NCBI RefSeq assembly: GCF_900108295.1
Contig: NZ_FNWK01000004.1
Span: forward strand, 186,001-250,000
Source: Sphingopyxis sp. YR583
GTDB taxonomy: Bacteria; Pseudomonadota; Alphaproteobacteria; Sphingomonadales; Sphingomonadaceae
DNA length: 64,000 bases
Direction of reading: 5' to 3'
Below are positions 28,204 through 37,621 of the stretch, one piece after another (within the stretch, counting starts at the first letter, position 1; each line of letters begins with the position of its first letter). Made by a program: the position numbers and the translations under genes. The notes beneath the pieces are model-generated. The model saw only the letters and a list, made by a program, of their open reading frames with translations. It searched no databases and was not told the DNA's origin.

Positions 28204-28914
28204 CTATCGGACTGATTTATCTCGGTCAATTTCGATATTTGTTTCCCCGTTAGCTACGCCGCCGGCATGGAAACGCCGCTCCGTAATCCGGTACCGCCCT
28301 TGGCGATCACGAAGCACCAGTGTGCTGCAACGCGTGCCATATTGGTCGCCGCGCAGGAACAGCGCGGGATCATCCTCGGCCGTCAGCGTGTCGAGCAGGC
28401 TTTCGGGATTGCGGCCGGACGTGACGACGGCCTCCACTGCGCGGCGCAGCCGTTCGGCGCGTGGGCAGGGGGCATCGACGGGCTCGTTCGCGAGCGCATG
28501 GACGCCGGGCTCCAGCGGCATGATCAGCGGTACCGGGCGATTGGTCAGCAACCGCGCCGTATTTCCATCGACAGCGAACAGGTTGAACGCGTTGAAACGC
28601 GGCAGATCTTCTGCCGACGGATCGGAAAAACGCCCGGAGCCGCGCAGCAGGTCGGATACCAGCGCGCCGCGCGATTCCTTGTCGGGGTCGGGCATTGCGC
28701 CGCGGACGTTGGTCACGACAACGACGCGGCCTCCGGGATGGTGAACGCCGAGCCATGTTCCGCCCGCCTGAAGGTCGCGGCCCGCGACGATCCCGCTGCC
28801 GTCTTCCCATTTGTGAAGCGGCGCGGCCGGACGGGCGTGAAACTCGTCGCGGTTGCCGATGAGGATGAGGGGCCAGTCGGGATGAACCCGGTGAGCGAGA
28901 GCGACGACGCACAT
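28204..28914 (-). CDS. NRDE (TANGO2-like) family protein
   Basis: A 236-residue protein of the NRDE/TANGO2 family, with the signature LILIGNRDEFHARPAAPLHKW near residues 15-35, followed by GGTWLGVHHPGGRVVVVTNVR. The N-terminal cysteine right after the start Met (MCVVALA) is the usual Ntn-hydrolase-like position in this family. The function of bacterial members is not settled; eukaryotic TANGO2 affects Golgi organisation and lipid or heme trafficking. I chose the ATG at 28914 because it puts that cysteine at position 2. The open frame extends a further 33 codons upstream without family sequence. Confidence 0.82.
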   Translation of the reverse strand: MCVVALAHRVHPDWPLILIGNRDEFHARPAAPLHKWEDGSGIVAGRDLQAGGTWLGVHHPGGRVVVVTNVRGAMPDPDKESRGALVSDLLRGSGRFSDPSAEDLPRFNAFNLFAVDGNTARLLTNRPVPLIMPLEPGVHALANEPVDAPCPRAERLRRAVEAVVTSGRNPESLLDTLTAEDDPALFLRGDQYGTRCSTLVLRDRQGRYRITERRFHAGGVANGETNIEIDRDKSVR

Positions 28915-29124
28915 GCCTTCGCATATCGTGGCTGACCGCCCGCTTGCCAAGCCCGTCGGCAAAATCACCGGTCGAATGCCCCATCGATTCAACGCGAAGA
29001 GGGATTCGGCCAAAGGGCAACGGCGCTTCCCGTAACATAACTGTATTATGTCACTAAATCACATCGTTGATGGCGACTGCAAAGGATGATAGCTTCGCCT
29101 GACTTTCTGGAGGGGAAGACGATT

Positions 29125-29562
29125 ATGACGGATGCTGTAAAAACGCCGTGGCACCTGTGGGTGGTCGGGGGGCTATCGCTTGTCTGGAATGCTTTTCCCG
29201 CGGTCGATTTCACGCTGACCAACATGCAGAACGCGGCGTGGCTGTCGCAATATACCGAGGAACAGAAGGCTTTCGTCCTCGCGGCGCCCGCCTGGTCGAA
29301 CATCTGCTGGGCGCTCGGCGGGTTCGGTTCGCTGCTCGGGTCGATCCTGCTGCTCGCGCGCTCGCGCCATGCCGTGTCGGCCTTCCTCGTGTCGGCGGTC
29401 GGCCTGCTCGGCGTTTCCTATTATCAGCTCGTGCAGAATGGCGACACGCTGAAGAAGCTGCTCGGTGACGTGCCGCTTTACGTCAACATCACCATCTGGG
29501 TCATCCTGCTCGCGCTGATCTTCTATGCGCGCGCAATGAAGGCGAAGGGCGTGCTTCGGTAA
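29125..29562 (+). CDS. Small four-helix membrane protein
   Basis: A 145-residue integral membrane protein with four hydrophobic segments (about residues 10-28, 52-75, 82-100 and 115-135). The N terminus TPWHLWVVGGLSLVWN has the tryptophan-rich opening common to a widespread uncharacterised proteobacterial family. No active-site residues are recognisable. GGAGGGG lies 7-13 nt before the ATG at 29125. It stands alone on the plus strand, ending against a convergent S10 peptidase gene. Confidence 0.7.
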   Translation: MTDAVKTPWHLWVVGGLSLVWNAFPAVDFTLTNMQNAAWLSQYTEEQKAFVLAAPAWSNICWALGGFGSLLGSILLLARSRHAVSAFLVSAVGLLGVSYYQLVQNGDTLKKLLGDVPLYVNITIWVILLALIFYARAMKAKGVLR

Positions 29563-29574
29563 CGGCAAAGGGGG

Positions 29575-29594
29575 GGGGCGCCCGCGGGCGCCCC
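29575..29594. terminator. GC-rich palindrome between convergent genes
   Basis: GGGGCGCC-CGCG-GGCGCCCC is a perfect 8-bp stem between the convergent stops at 29562 and 29602. There is no T-run, so it could act as a Rho-independent terminator only weakly. Confidence 0.4.
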
Positions 29595-29601
29595 TCCACG
29601 A

Positions 29602-31110
29602 TCACCGCGCGCGGATGAAGGCGCGAATGTCGGCCGACAATTTATGCCGGTCCTCGTCGCGGATATACATCATGTGGCCCGCGCCATAATAAGTGTACTG
29701 GATGCGGTCCTGCGGGATGCCGGTACGCGACAGCGCATATTCGGCGGCGAAAAAGGGCGTCGCGAAATCATAATAGCCCTGCGCGACGAGTATTTTTAGT
29801 CCCGAATTTTCGCGCAACGCCTGCCCGAGATAGGGGGCGACGTTGAGATAGCTATTGCTGTCGCGGTCGCCGATCCGCCAGTCCCACTGGCCGCCGATCC
29901 GGCCGATCGACTGATATTCGCGGTCGGTCTTGAACCCCAGGCCATCGCGGCTCCAGCTGTTGATCGCGGCGGTATAGCTCGCGTCGATGCCATAGAAGCT
30001 CGGATCATTATCGGGCGTTTCGCCCGCGCTATCATAATCCTTGCCCGTATAGCGGCTGTCGAGGCGGCCGACGGTCAGCCCGCGATCGCGCAGCAGCTCC
30101 TTGTAGAAACGGCCGGGCGTCACGCGCAGGTCGGCGTTTTCGAGGAAGGTTTCGGACAGGCCGGTGAAGCGCGACAGTTCGCGGCGGATCGCGGCGCGTT
30201 CCTCGCCCTGCAATTTCTGGCCCTTGAGCAATGCGGTGGCATAGGGACCGATCGCCCATTGCCGCGCTTCCTCGGCAAAGGCTTCGGGCGACGACCCGGT
30301 CGCCTTGCCGTGATAGAGCGCGGTGACGGCCATTGAGGGCAGGTTGGTGATCGGCGACAGCTCGTTGCCCGGCGTGTCGGCGCCTGCCGCGAAATCGAGC
30401 ACGGTCGAAATCAGGATGATGCCGTTCAGCGCGACGTCGTTGTACGTCACATTCATCAACTGGTTCGCGACCGCGGCCGACCGCGTCGTGCCATAGCTTT
30501 CACCGCCGAGATATTTGGGGCTGTTCCAGCGGCCGTTGTCATTGAGCCAGCGGCGGATCACCTCCGCGACCAGCTTCGCATCCTGCGTCACCCCGTAATA
30601 ATCTTCGGGCTTCGCCTTGCCGATCAGGTGCGAGAAGCCGGTGCCCGGCGGGTCGATGAACACCACATCGGTCACGTCCATCAGCGCGTCGGGATTGTCG
30701 ACGATCGGATAGGGCGGGGCGCCGTCATCGACGCCGGTCCCGGGGATCGCGACGCGCTTCGGCCCGAATGCCCCCATCATCAGCCAGACGGTGCCCGATC
30801 CCGGGCCGCCGTTGAACAGGAACGTCACCGGCCGGTTCGGGTCGCGCGGTTCCTTGACATAGGAAGTGGTGACGACCGCGACTTCGGGCACGCCGTCCTT
30901 GTTCTTGATGATCGTCTCGCCGATCGTCGCGGCATAGTTGATCCGCTGGCCGCCGAAGGTGCCAGACAATTTCGTCATACGGACTTGCGGCTCGATATCA
31001 GCGGGTTTTTCGGCCTTCGCCTTCTCGTCGGCAGGCTTGTCCTGCGCATAGACGACGGCGGGCGCGGCGGCGGCAAGCGCCAGAGCGATGAGCGACAGAC
31101 CTGTTTTCAT
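29602..31110 (-). CDS. Secreted S10 family serine carboxypeptidase
   Basis: A 502-residue serine carboxypeptidase (peptidase S10) with a signal peptide (MKTGLSLIALALAAAAPAVVYAQ). The catalytic triad is seen as GGESYG (Ser near 208), GYYDFATPF (Asp near 443) and GAGHMMY (His near 475); the oxyanion/substrate motif LFNGGPGS is near 98-105. It should act in the periplasm or outside the cell on peptide C termini. A perfect 16-bp palindrome lies 69-84 bases upstream of its start and may be an operator. The gene downstream on the other strand is unrelated. Confidence 0.9.
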   Translation of the reverse strand: MKTGLSLIALALAAAAPAVVYAQDKPADEKAKAEKPADIEPQVRMTKLSGTFGGQRINYAATIGETIIKNKDGVPEVAVVTTSYVKEPRDPNRPVTFLFNGGPGSGTVWLMMGAFGPKRVAIPGTGVDDGAPPYPIVDNPDALMDVTDVVFIDPPGTGFSHLIGKAKPEDYYGVTQDAKLVAEVIRRWLNDNGRWNSPKYLGGESYGTTRSAAVANQLMNVTYNDVALNGIILISTVLDFAAGADTPGNELSPITNLPSMAVTALYHGKATGSSPEAFAEEARQWAIGPYATALLKGQKLQGEERAAIRRELSRFTGLSETFLENADLRVTPGRFYKELLRDRGLTVGRLDSRYTGKDYDSAGETPDNDPSFYGIDASYTAAINSWSRDGLGFKTDREYQSIGRIGGQWDWRIGDRDSNSYLNVAPYLGQALRENSGLKILVAQGYYDFATPFFAAEYALSRTGIPQDRIQYTYYGAGHMMYIRDEDRHKLSADIRAFIRAR

Positions 31111-31178
31111 TGATGCTTCTCCCCGTTGCGGGGCGGACCCTAGGCACCGTCCGGGGAGTGAGCAAGAGCGCTCGTCGG

Positions 31179-31194
31179 AAAACGTATACGTTTT
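31179..31194. promoter_or_regulatory. Perfect 16-bp palindrome, candidate operator
   Basis: AAAACGTATACGTTTT is a perfect palindrome in a GC-rich context, between uvrB's 3' end and the S10 peptidase start (minus strand, 69-84 bases upstream). It could bind a dimeric repressor. No regulator gene is adjacent. Confidence 0.45.
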
Positions 31195-31206
31195 ATCGAA
31201 GCGGGT

Positions 31207-33393
31207 CTAACGCCCCCATTTCGTTTTGCTCTGTTTTCCGAACCGCCCCTTGCGCGTCCCCGGCTTGCCCTCGTTGCTGCGGCCGACGCGCGGCGCGACC
31301 TGTTCGCCCGGCGGCAGGCCGAGTTCGTCGGCCTCCAGCTTGCGGATCTCGTCGCGCAGGCGGCCGGCTTCCTCGAACTCGAGGTCCGCCGCTGCGTCGC
31401 GCATCTTCTTTTCGAGCTCCTGGATATAGGCGCGCAGATTGTGCCCGACCATATGCGCGGGCTTGTCGTCGCCGATGTCGATCGTCACCTGATCCTTCGA
31501 CGCGACATGCGCGATGATATCGCCGATGTTGCGCTTGATCGTCTGCGGCGTGATGCCATGTTCGGCGTTATAGGCTTCCTGCTTTTCGCGGCGGCGGTCG
31601 GTTTCGCGCATCGCGCGTTCCATGCTGCCGGTGATGCGGTCGGCGTAGAGGATGACGCGGCCGTCGACGTTGCGCGCGGCGCGGCCGATCGTCTGGACGA
31701 GGCTGGTTTCGCTGCGCAGGAACCCTTCCTTGTCCGCGTCGAGGATCGCGACGAGCCCGCATTCGGGGATGTCGAGCCCTTCGCGGAGCAGGTTGATGCC
31801 GATCAAGACATCGAACACCCCGAGCCGGAGGTCGCGGATGATCTCGATGCGTTCAAGCGTCTCGACGTCCGAGTGCATGTAGCGGACCTTGAGCCCCGCT
31901 TCGTGCAGGAACTCGGTAAGGTCTTCGGCCATGCGTTTGGTCAGCGTCGTGACGAGCGTGCGATAGCCAGCCGCGGCAGTCTTCTTGGCCTCGACGATCA
32001 GGTCGTCGACCTGCTCCTCGACGGGCTTGATCTCGACCGGCGGGTCGATCAGTCCCGTCGGGCGGATCACCTGTTCGGCGAACACGCCCTGCGTACGGTC
32101 CATCTCCCACGTGCCCGGCGTTGCCGACACGCTGACCGTCTGCGGGCGCATCATGTCCCATTCGGCGAAGCGCAGCGGCCGGTTGTCGATGCACGACGGC
32201 AGGCGGAAGCCATATTCGGCGAGCGTGATCTTGCGGCGGTGGTCGCCCTTCGACATCGCGCCGATCTGCGGGATCGTCTGGTGGCTTTCGTCGACGAAGA
32301 GCAGCGCGTTATCGGGTAGATATTCGAACAAGGTCGGCGGCGGCTCACCCGGCAGGCGGCCTGTCAGGAAGCGGCTGTAATTCTCGATCCCGGCGCAGCT
32401 TCCGGTGGCGGCGATCATCTCGAGATCGAAATTGGTGCGCTGTTCCAGCCGCTGCGCTTCGAGCAAGCGGCCCTCGGCTTCGAGTTCCTTCAGCCGCTCG
32501 GCGAGTTCGTGCCGGATCGCCTCGCTCGCCTGCTTCAGCGTCGGACCGGGGGTCACATAGTGACTGTTCGCATAGATGCGGACATGGTTGAGGTTCGCGA
32601 TCTTCTTTCCCGTCAGCGGGTCGAACTCGGTGATCTCCTCGATCTCGTCGCCGAAGAAGCTCACCCGCCAGGCCATATCCTCATAGTGCGAGGGGAAGAT
32701 TTCGAGGCTGTCGCCGCGCACGCGGAAATTGCCGCGCGCGAACGCTTGATCGTTGCGCTTATACTGGAGCGCGACGAGCTTGCGGATGATCTCGCGATTG
32801 TCGGCGACCTGACCCTTCTTCAAGTCGAAGATCATCGCGGAATAGGTCTCGACCGATCCGATGCCATAGAGGCACGACACCGACGCGACGATGATGACGT
32901 CGTCGCGTTCGAGCAGCGCGCGCGTCGCCGAGTGACGCATGCGGTCGATTGCCTCGTTTACCGAGCTTTCCTTCTCGATATAGGTGTCCGACCGCGGCAC
33001 ATAGGCCTCCGGCTGATAATAATCGTAATAGCTGACGAAATATTCGACCGCATTGTTCGGGAAGAAGCTCTTGAACTCGCCATAAAGCTGCGCCGCGAGG
33101 ATCTTGTTTGGCGCGAGGATCAGCGCGGGGCGCTGCAACTCGTCGATGACTTTCGCCATGGTGAAGGTCTTGCCCGAACCCGTGACGCCGAGCAGCACCT
33201 GGTCGCGCTCGCCATCGAGCGCGGTGGAGACGAGTTCCTTGATCGCGGTCGGTTGGTCGCCCGCGGGATCATAATCGCTAACTAACTCGAATCGCTTGCC
33301 GCCTTCGACCTTGTCGGGGCGCGCCGGGCGATGCGGGACATAACCCTCCGCCGTGTCGATTTCATCGAGCGATGTACGAATCTGAATTGCCAT
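31207..33393 (-). CDS. uvrB: Excinuclease ABC subunit B
   Basis: UvrB is the damage-verifying helicase-like subunit of nucleotide excision repair. The 728-residue protein has Walker [15 protein letters not shown] (near 65-78), the beta-hairpin [20 protein letters not shown] (near 117-136), the DEAD-like [11 protein letters not shown] and helicase motifs ending with QTIGRAARN, and a C-terminal UVR domain ([25 protein letters not shown]) that contacts UvrC. The ATG at 33393 gives the normal N terminus. Single gene. Confidence 0.96.
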   Translation of the reverse strand: MAIQIRTSLDEIDTAEGYVPHRPARPDKVEGGKRFELVSDYDPAGDQPTAIKELVSTALDGERDQVLLGVTGSGKTFTMAKVIDELQRPALILAPNKILAAQLYGEFKSFFPNNAVEYFVSYYDYYQPEAYVPRSDTYIEKESSVNEAIDRMRHSATRALLERDDVIIVASVSCLYGIGSVETYSAMIFDLKKGQVADNREIIRKLVALQYKRNDQAFARGNFRVRGDSLEIFPSHYEDMAWRVSFFGDEIEEITEFDPLTGKKIANLNHVRIYANSHYVTPGPTLKQASEAIRHELAERLKELEAEGRLLEAQRLEQRTNFDLEMIAATGSCAGIENYSRFLTGRLPGEPPPTLFEYLPDNALLFVDESHQTIPQIGAMSKGDHRRKITLAEYGFRLPSCIDNRPLRFAEWDMMRPQTVSVSATPGTWEMDRTQGVFAEQVIRPTGLIDPPVEIKPVEEQVDDLIVEAKKTAAAGYRTLVTTLTKRMAEDLTEFLHEAGLKVRYMHSDVETLERIEIIRDLRLGVFDVLIGINLLREGLDIPECGLVAILDADKEGFLRSETSLVQTIGRAARNVDGRVILYADRITGSMERAMRETDRRREKQEAYNAEHGITPQTIKRNIGDIIAHVASKDQVTIDIGDDKPAHMVGHNLRAYIQELEKKMRDAAADLEFEEAGRLRDEIRKLEADELGLPPGEQVAPRVGRSNEGKPGTRKGRFGKQSKTKWGR

Positions 33394-33481
33394 CGCTGCC
33401 AATATGGTATCGATGGGGCGGGTCCACAATCGCAATGAATCAAAACAACACCCCCAAATGAACAGTCACAGGAGACAGGGC

Positions 33482-33997
33482 ATGAAGAAATTTCTCACGG
33501 TAGCCGCCATCGGCGCGCTGATCGCGGTATCGGGTTGCGGCAAGAGCGAGAATGCTGCCAGCGGCCCCGTGAAGCGCGAAGCCGGCAACTGGAAGACCGA
33601 CGTCAAGCTGGTGAAATTCGAAGTCCCCGGCATGCCGGCCGAAATGAAGGACGGCATGGCGAAGATGATGGAAGGCGCCAGCGGCATGGAGCAATGCTTC
33701 ACGCAGGAACAGGTCGACAAGGAAGACATCGCCGCCGAACTCGCCAAGGGCCCGGGCAACGGCGGTGAGTGCAAATGGTCGAAGAAGGATGTCGCGGGCG
33801 GCAAGATCGACGTAGCGGGCACCTGCACCGCCAACGGCCAGACGGTCGAGATGGCGATGACCGGCACGATGGAAGCGAAGAAGAACGACGTGACGATCAC
33901 GACCAAGGGCAAGGTACCGACGGGCGGCGACATGGAAATGGTCATGCAGATGACCAGCACCCACACCGGTCCGTGCAAGGCGCCGGCTGCGACCTAA
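33482..33997 (+). CDS. DUF3617 family lipoprotein
   Basis: A 171-residue predicted lipoprotein: signal MKKFLTVAAIGALIAVSGC with lipobox VSGC (Cys19). The remainder resembles DUF3617 proteins, with KREAGNWKTDVKLVKFEVPGMPAEM, the two-cysteine block CFTQEQVD...CKWSKKD and CTANGQ, suggesting a disulfide-bonded periplasmic beta domain. The family's role is unknown. ACAGGAGAC precedes the ATG by about 8 bases. A strong terminator follows. Confidence 0.82.
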   Translation: MKKFLTVAAIGALIAVSGCGKSENAASGPVKREAGNWKTDVKLVKFEVPGMPAEMKDGMAKMMEGASGMEQCFTQEQVDKEDIAAELAKGPGNGGECKWSKKDVAGGKIDVAGTCTANGQTVEMAMTGTMEAKKNDVTITTKGKVPTGGDMEMVMQMTSTHTGPCKAPAAT

Positions 33998-34024
33998 GTC
34001 GGCATAGCCTCAGCTAAAAAATTC

Positions 34025-34053
34025 GGGGCGCCGGTGGAAACCGGCGCCCCTTT
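34025..34053 (+). terminator. Terminator after the DUF3617 gene
   Basis: A perfect 11-bp stem (GGGGCGCCGGT / ACCGGCGCCCC) with a GGAA tetraloop and a TTT tail, 28 bases past the stop at 33997. Confidence 0.85.
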
Positions 34054-34162
34054 CATATAGGTTGCATGCAAGGGGGGTCGCAACCATGCCTTGCTATGTG
34101 ACTACGGGTAGCCGTCTCGACGGCAATCAGCGCCACGCGTTGCGTATCGGCACTGCCCGAAC

Positions 34163-34756
34163 TTGACCGGCTTGCTCGATCGCCGTGCCACCCCGTTGCT
34201 GGTCGGTCTGGTCGCCGGGCTGCTTGCGGTCGGCGCGGGGCTGCTGGCCGGAGCGGACGCTGCGGAGCGCGCGGGGCTCGCCGCGCGATGGACCGCACGT
34301 GCGGGCTTGCCGCTCTTCCTCATCGCTTTTCTCGCCTCGACTTTCGTGCGCCGCTGGCCTTCGCCGACGACGCGCGCGCTGCTTCGCCGGCGCAGGCAGT
34401 GGGGCCTCGGCTTCGCGCTCGCCCACACGATCCATCTCGTCGCGCTTGGCATCAACATCATCGTCTATGCGCCGGGGCGGACGTGGCAGTCGCTCGTCGG
34501 CGGCGGGCTGGCCTATGTCATCATCTATCTGATGGCGCTGACGTCGACCGACGCCTGGCAAAAGCGGCTCGGCAAAGGGTGGCGCTACCTGCACCGCTTC
34601 GGCATCTATTATATCTGGTTCATCTTCACCGCGAGCTATGCCGGACGCGCCTTTGGTGCCGATCCCGACAAGCGGCTGGTCGGCATTGTCTTTGGCTGCG
34701 TCATGGTCGCGGCGCTGGCGCTGCGGTTGTGGCCCCGGCGGCGGGGCATGCGATGA
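34163..34756 (+). CDS. Ferric reductase-like transmembrane (heme b) protein
   Basis: A 197-residue membrane protein of the ferric-reductase-like/MsrQ type. Hydrophobic segments run near 12-32, 46-62, 88-108, 112-125, 148-160 and 170-190. Candidate heme-ligand histidines are in LAHTIHLVALG (near 87-97) and YLHRFGIYYIWFIF (near 140-153). The C-terminal NAD/FAD domain of full ferric reductases is absent, as in MsrQ, but no msrP is next to it. The start is a TTG at 34163 without a clear ribosome-binding site, so the N terminus is uncertain. Confidence 0.75.
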   Translation: MTGLLDRRATPLLVGLVAGLLAVGAGLLAGADAAERAGLAARWTARAGLPLFLIAFLASTFVRRWPSPTTRALLRRRRQWGLGFALAHTIHLVALGINIIVYAPGRTWQSLVGGGLAYVIIYLMALTSTDAWQKRLGKGWRYLHRFGIYYIWFIFTASYAGRAFGADPDKRLVGIVFGCVMVAALALRLWPRRRGMR

Positions 34757-35162
34757 GCGAGGGAAGCATGTCGACTTGCCGGGCGACGGAACAGGTGGGG
34801 CTGTCGGCCGCCCGGCGAAGTCTAGAAATGAGACCTGAGGGGGATCGAAGGGTGCCAGGGACCAGCTCGCACCTTTCGCCTTTTGGCCTCACATCGCGTC
34901 ATCGTAGGAATGTCGCGATGACCGAAAGAATGCCACAGTTTCGGACCCGTGGCAGTTACAAGGGGTCACATTCGGTGATGTCGCCATTTGATAACCAATT
35001 CTTAACCGGCTTTCCCGCTTTTCCTCGCGGATTGGCGTGGCGCATTTCTTCTGATATGGCGTGCGGCCGCCTTGTTACCGTTACGTAGAAGTAACAATGG
35101 GTGGCCGCGCCGGTTGATTGGCGTATCTACCGCACCGCCCGCAAGGGGTATTTGAGGGTAGC
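34757..35162. promoter_or_regulatory. Gene-free region with inverted repeat before the TPR gene
   Basis: About 400 bases with no convincing gene. At 35072-35097 lie inverted heptamers TTGTTAC and GTAACAA separated by 12 bases; they are 65-90 bases before the start of the TPR regulator-like gene and could be its operator. Confidence 0.35.
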
Positions 35163-36926
35163 ATGGACCAGGCGAAAACGAACGAGATACAAGACCCCGC
35201 CGAGGTCGACCGGATCATCGCGGAGGAAACCGAGAAGCTTCTCGATTCCCCGATGTTCACGCGTTCACCCGTTCTATCCCGCCTGCTGCAATTCCTTGTC
35301 GAGCACCGCCTTCGTGGCGGACGCAGTTCGCCCAAGGCTTATGCGATCGCGACCGAGGCGCTGGGGCGCAGCGAAGATTTCGATCCGGCCGTCGACAGCT
35401 ATCCGCGGGTCATGGTGGGTCGGCTGCGCAGCCTTCTTGACCGCTATTATGCGGATACGCCGTGGATCCACCGCCTGCGCGTCCCGCAGGGCAGCTATGA
35501 AGTCGTCGTGCAATACCGATCGGCGCCGCCGGCGCGATCGGCGGAGGAGCCCGCGGGCGACGATGACGTCAAGGCCGCAGCAGCCGTCGCGGAAGGGGCA
35601 GGTCGCACGAGCCCCCCCGGTGATGCACGGCGCGCCCCCGATCGCGGTGCCCGCTTCGGCCGCTGGATTGTCGTCCTTGTCCTTCTCGCATTGGCGTTCT
35701 TCACCTTGTGGACGCTCCGCGGCGGGCCGGATCGGCTGTTCGTCAGCGATCCGGTGCCGGTCCCGCTGATCGAAGTTAGCGCACCGGCCGCAGGAAATTT
35801 GCCTGAATCGCGCGCGCTTGCGCGGGCGCTTGACGGGAAATTGCGGGACGGGCTGCGCCGCTTCGACCTCGTCGACCTGATGAGTTCGAAAGCACCGGGT
35901 GCCGCGGTCGCCGGCAAAAGCGATTACCGCCTCGATACGTCGATCGTTCGCACGGTCGAGGGCAACACCGACGTCACGCTCGTTCTCAACCGGGTCGTGG
36001 ACCAGCGCGCGATCTGGTCGCAACAATTGCGGCTGACGCCCGATGAAACGCCCGAATTTTTCGCTATCGAACCGCTCATCGCACAGCTTGCCGGGGATTA
36101 TGGCGTGATCGTTCGCGATCAGGTTCAACGTCAGCCCGACAATTTTTCGCCGGGTTTTCCTTGCCTCGCGCAATTCAACCGCATGCGCCAGATGCGCAAC
36201 GTGGCGAATGTGAAACCGGTCGACGCGTGCCTCCGCGCGACGATCAAGGCCAATCCGCGCGATCCCGTCGCGCTTACCGCGCTGTCGCTCGTGCGGTATG
36301 GCGACTGGCAGCCGCAGCGCATGACGGCGGCGGGTCGTGAGGCTTTTGCGGAGGCACGGGCGCTGGCGCAGCGTTCCTATGAAAGCAGCCCCAATTCGTC
36401 GGCGGGCTTGTTTGCGATGGCGCGCGCCAATTTCTATTCGGGCAATTGTGCCGGTGGCAATGCGATGGGCGACGCGGCGATTGCACTCAATCCCTATGAT
36501 GCCGACATGGCGGGCTTTTTGGGCCTGTTCAAGATGACGTGCGGAATGGGGGATGAGGGTGAGGTGCTGCTCCGGCGGTCGCTGCTGCTCGACTCCTCCT
36601 ATCCGGGCGTTCCCGCGGTCACGCTCGCCTTTACGCTTTCGCAGCGCGGAGAACAGGATGAGGCGCGCAGAATACTCGATCACATGCCGGCACCGAGCAA
36701 TATGGAGCCGCAGTATATGATGGCGCGGGCGATCGTGCAGGCGCGGCAGGGGCAGGTGGCCGAGGCGCGGGCGCAATGGCAGCGCCTGCTCGTCTATACG
36801 CGCCAGCCCGCGGACGCGACGCCCGAGCAGGTGCTCGGACGGTTCATCATCACGCCGGTGGTGATCCAGCGCGCATCGGCGGCGCTGCGCGATTCGGGCG
36901 TGGTTCCGGCAAAGGTAGCGCCCTGA
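35163..36926 (+). CDS. Membrane-anchored TPR protein with N-terminal regulator-like domain
   Basis: A 587-residue protein in three parts. Residues about 10-115 match the domain found at the N terminus of many TPR and adenylate-cyclase-like proteins (SPVLSRLLQFLVEHRLRG, AYAIATEALGR, DSYPRVMVGRLRSLLDRYY), thought to be a winged-helix-like DNA- or signal-interaction unit. A basic stretch then one transmembrane segment follows near 168-190, so the N domain is cytoplasmic. The periplasmic part holds a beta-rich region and a TPR block (about 390-560). The layout resembles CadC-type one-component membrane regulators, but DNA binding is inference. GAGGGT lies just before the ATG. Confidence 0.75.
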   Translation: MDQAKTNEIQDPAEVDRIIAEETEKLLDSPMFTRSPVLSRLLQFLVEHRLRGGRSSPKAYAIATEALGRSEDFDPAVDSYPRVMVGRLRSLLDRYYADTPWIHRLRVPQGSYEVVVQYRSAPPARSAEEPAGDDDVKAAAAVAEGAGRTSPPGDARRAPDRGARFGRWIVVLVLLALAFFTLWTLRGGPDRLFVSDPVPVPLIEVSAPAAGNLPESRALARALDGKLRDGLRRFDLVDLMSSKAPGAAVAGKSDYRLDTSIVRTVEGNTDVTLVLNRVVDQRAIWSQQLRLTPDETPEFFAIEPLIAQLAGDYGVIVRDQVQRQPDNFSPGFPCLAQFNRMRQMRNVANVKPVDACLRATIKANPRDPVALTALSLVRYGDWQPQRMTAAGREAFAEARALAQRSYESSPNSSAGLFAMARANFYSGNCAGGNAMGDAAIALNPYDADMAGFLGLFKMTCGMGDEGEVLLRRSLLLDSSYPGVPAVTLAFTLSQRGEQDEARRILDHMPAPSNMEPQYMMARAIVQARQGQVAEARAQWQRLLVYTRQPADATPEQVLGRFIITPVVIQRASAALRDSGVVPAKVAP

Positions 36927-37200
36927 GATAGCCGGGCCGCCGCCATGCTTTCGCTTTTAGCCCTGCCGCTCGCGCCGTCCTGTCGTTCGACCTTGAAGGC
37001 AGCGAGCGCATTGCCTATTTCTATGGTCCGGTGCCGGAGGGGCGGAAAGGGACACGGTCGGCTTAATAGCGCTGCAGAGGAGGTCTTGGTCGATGCGGCG
37101 CTTCGCCGCACAGCCGATGCCAGCCCTCTTGCCAGCCCCGCCCACGGGCACTAGGGCAATTTTCAACATTCACGACATAGTCAGAAAAAAGGAACTGTGC
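36927..37200. other. Gene-poor region upstream of acpP
   Basis: A stretch of 274 bases between the TPR gene and acpP. Short open frames exist on both strands, but none has a ribosome-binding site or recognisable family. The acpP promoter must lie in the last part, where the sequence becomes more AT-rich (around 37155-37195). Confidence 0.4.
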
Positions 37201-37437
37201 ATGAGCGATTCGGCCGAAAAGGTTAAGAAGATCGTCGTCGAACATCTGGGTGTCGAAGCCGACAAGGTCACCGAAGAAGCGAGCTTCATCGACGATCTGG
37301 GCGCCGACAGCCTCGACATCGTCGAACTGGTGATGGCGTTCGAAGAAGAATTCGGCGTCGAAATCCCCGACGATGCGGCGGAAAAGATCGCCACCGTCAA
37401 GGACGCGATCGACTATATCGAAGCGAACAAGGGCTAA
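37201..37437 (+). CDS. acpP: Acyl carrier protein
   Basis: AcpP carries growing fatty-acyl chains on a 4'-phosphopantetheine arm. The 78-residue acidic protein has the attachment motif DSLD with Ser37, preceded by FIDDLGA and followed by [17 protein letters not shown] lies 7 bases before the ATG. It precedes fabF, its partner in chain elongation, with an intervening terminator that may let acpP be expressed in excess. Confidence 0.97.
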   Translation: MSDSAEKVKKIVVEHLGVEADKVTEEASFIDDLGADSLDIVELVMAFEEEFGVEIPDDAAEKIATVKDAIDYIEANKG

Positions 37438-37492
37438 CGCCCTGCGGTCCGGCCTGGCCGGATGCGGCGGCGACGCCGTCCACGCATTTCCG

Positions 37493-37539
37493 GCTCCCCG
37501 GTCTCGAGCGCTTGCGCGCAGTGGCCGGGGAGCTTTTTT
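37493..37539 (+). terminator. Terminator between acpP and fabF
   Basis: GCTCCCCGG and CCGGGGAGC form a 9-bp stem around a 23-nt loop, followed by six T. It can end most acpP transcripts before fabF. Confidence 0.8.
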
Positions 37540-37621
37540 ATGCGCGCGGCTCCGCTAGAAGCGTAGCCCAAGATATTGATGCGGGTTCCTGCAGGCGCAG
37601 GGACCGATGAAAGGAATGACT

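Noticed and set aside
35274..36776. 500-codon open frame antisense to the TPR gene
   Set aside because: Same GC-skew artefact; arginine/histidine-rich translation with no recognisable domain.
36927..37070. Short frame reading [20 protein letters not shown] between the TPR gene and acpP, possibly a gene remnant
   Set aside because: No start codon, under 50 codons, and no family I can name; chance is as likely.
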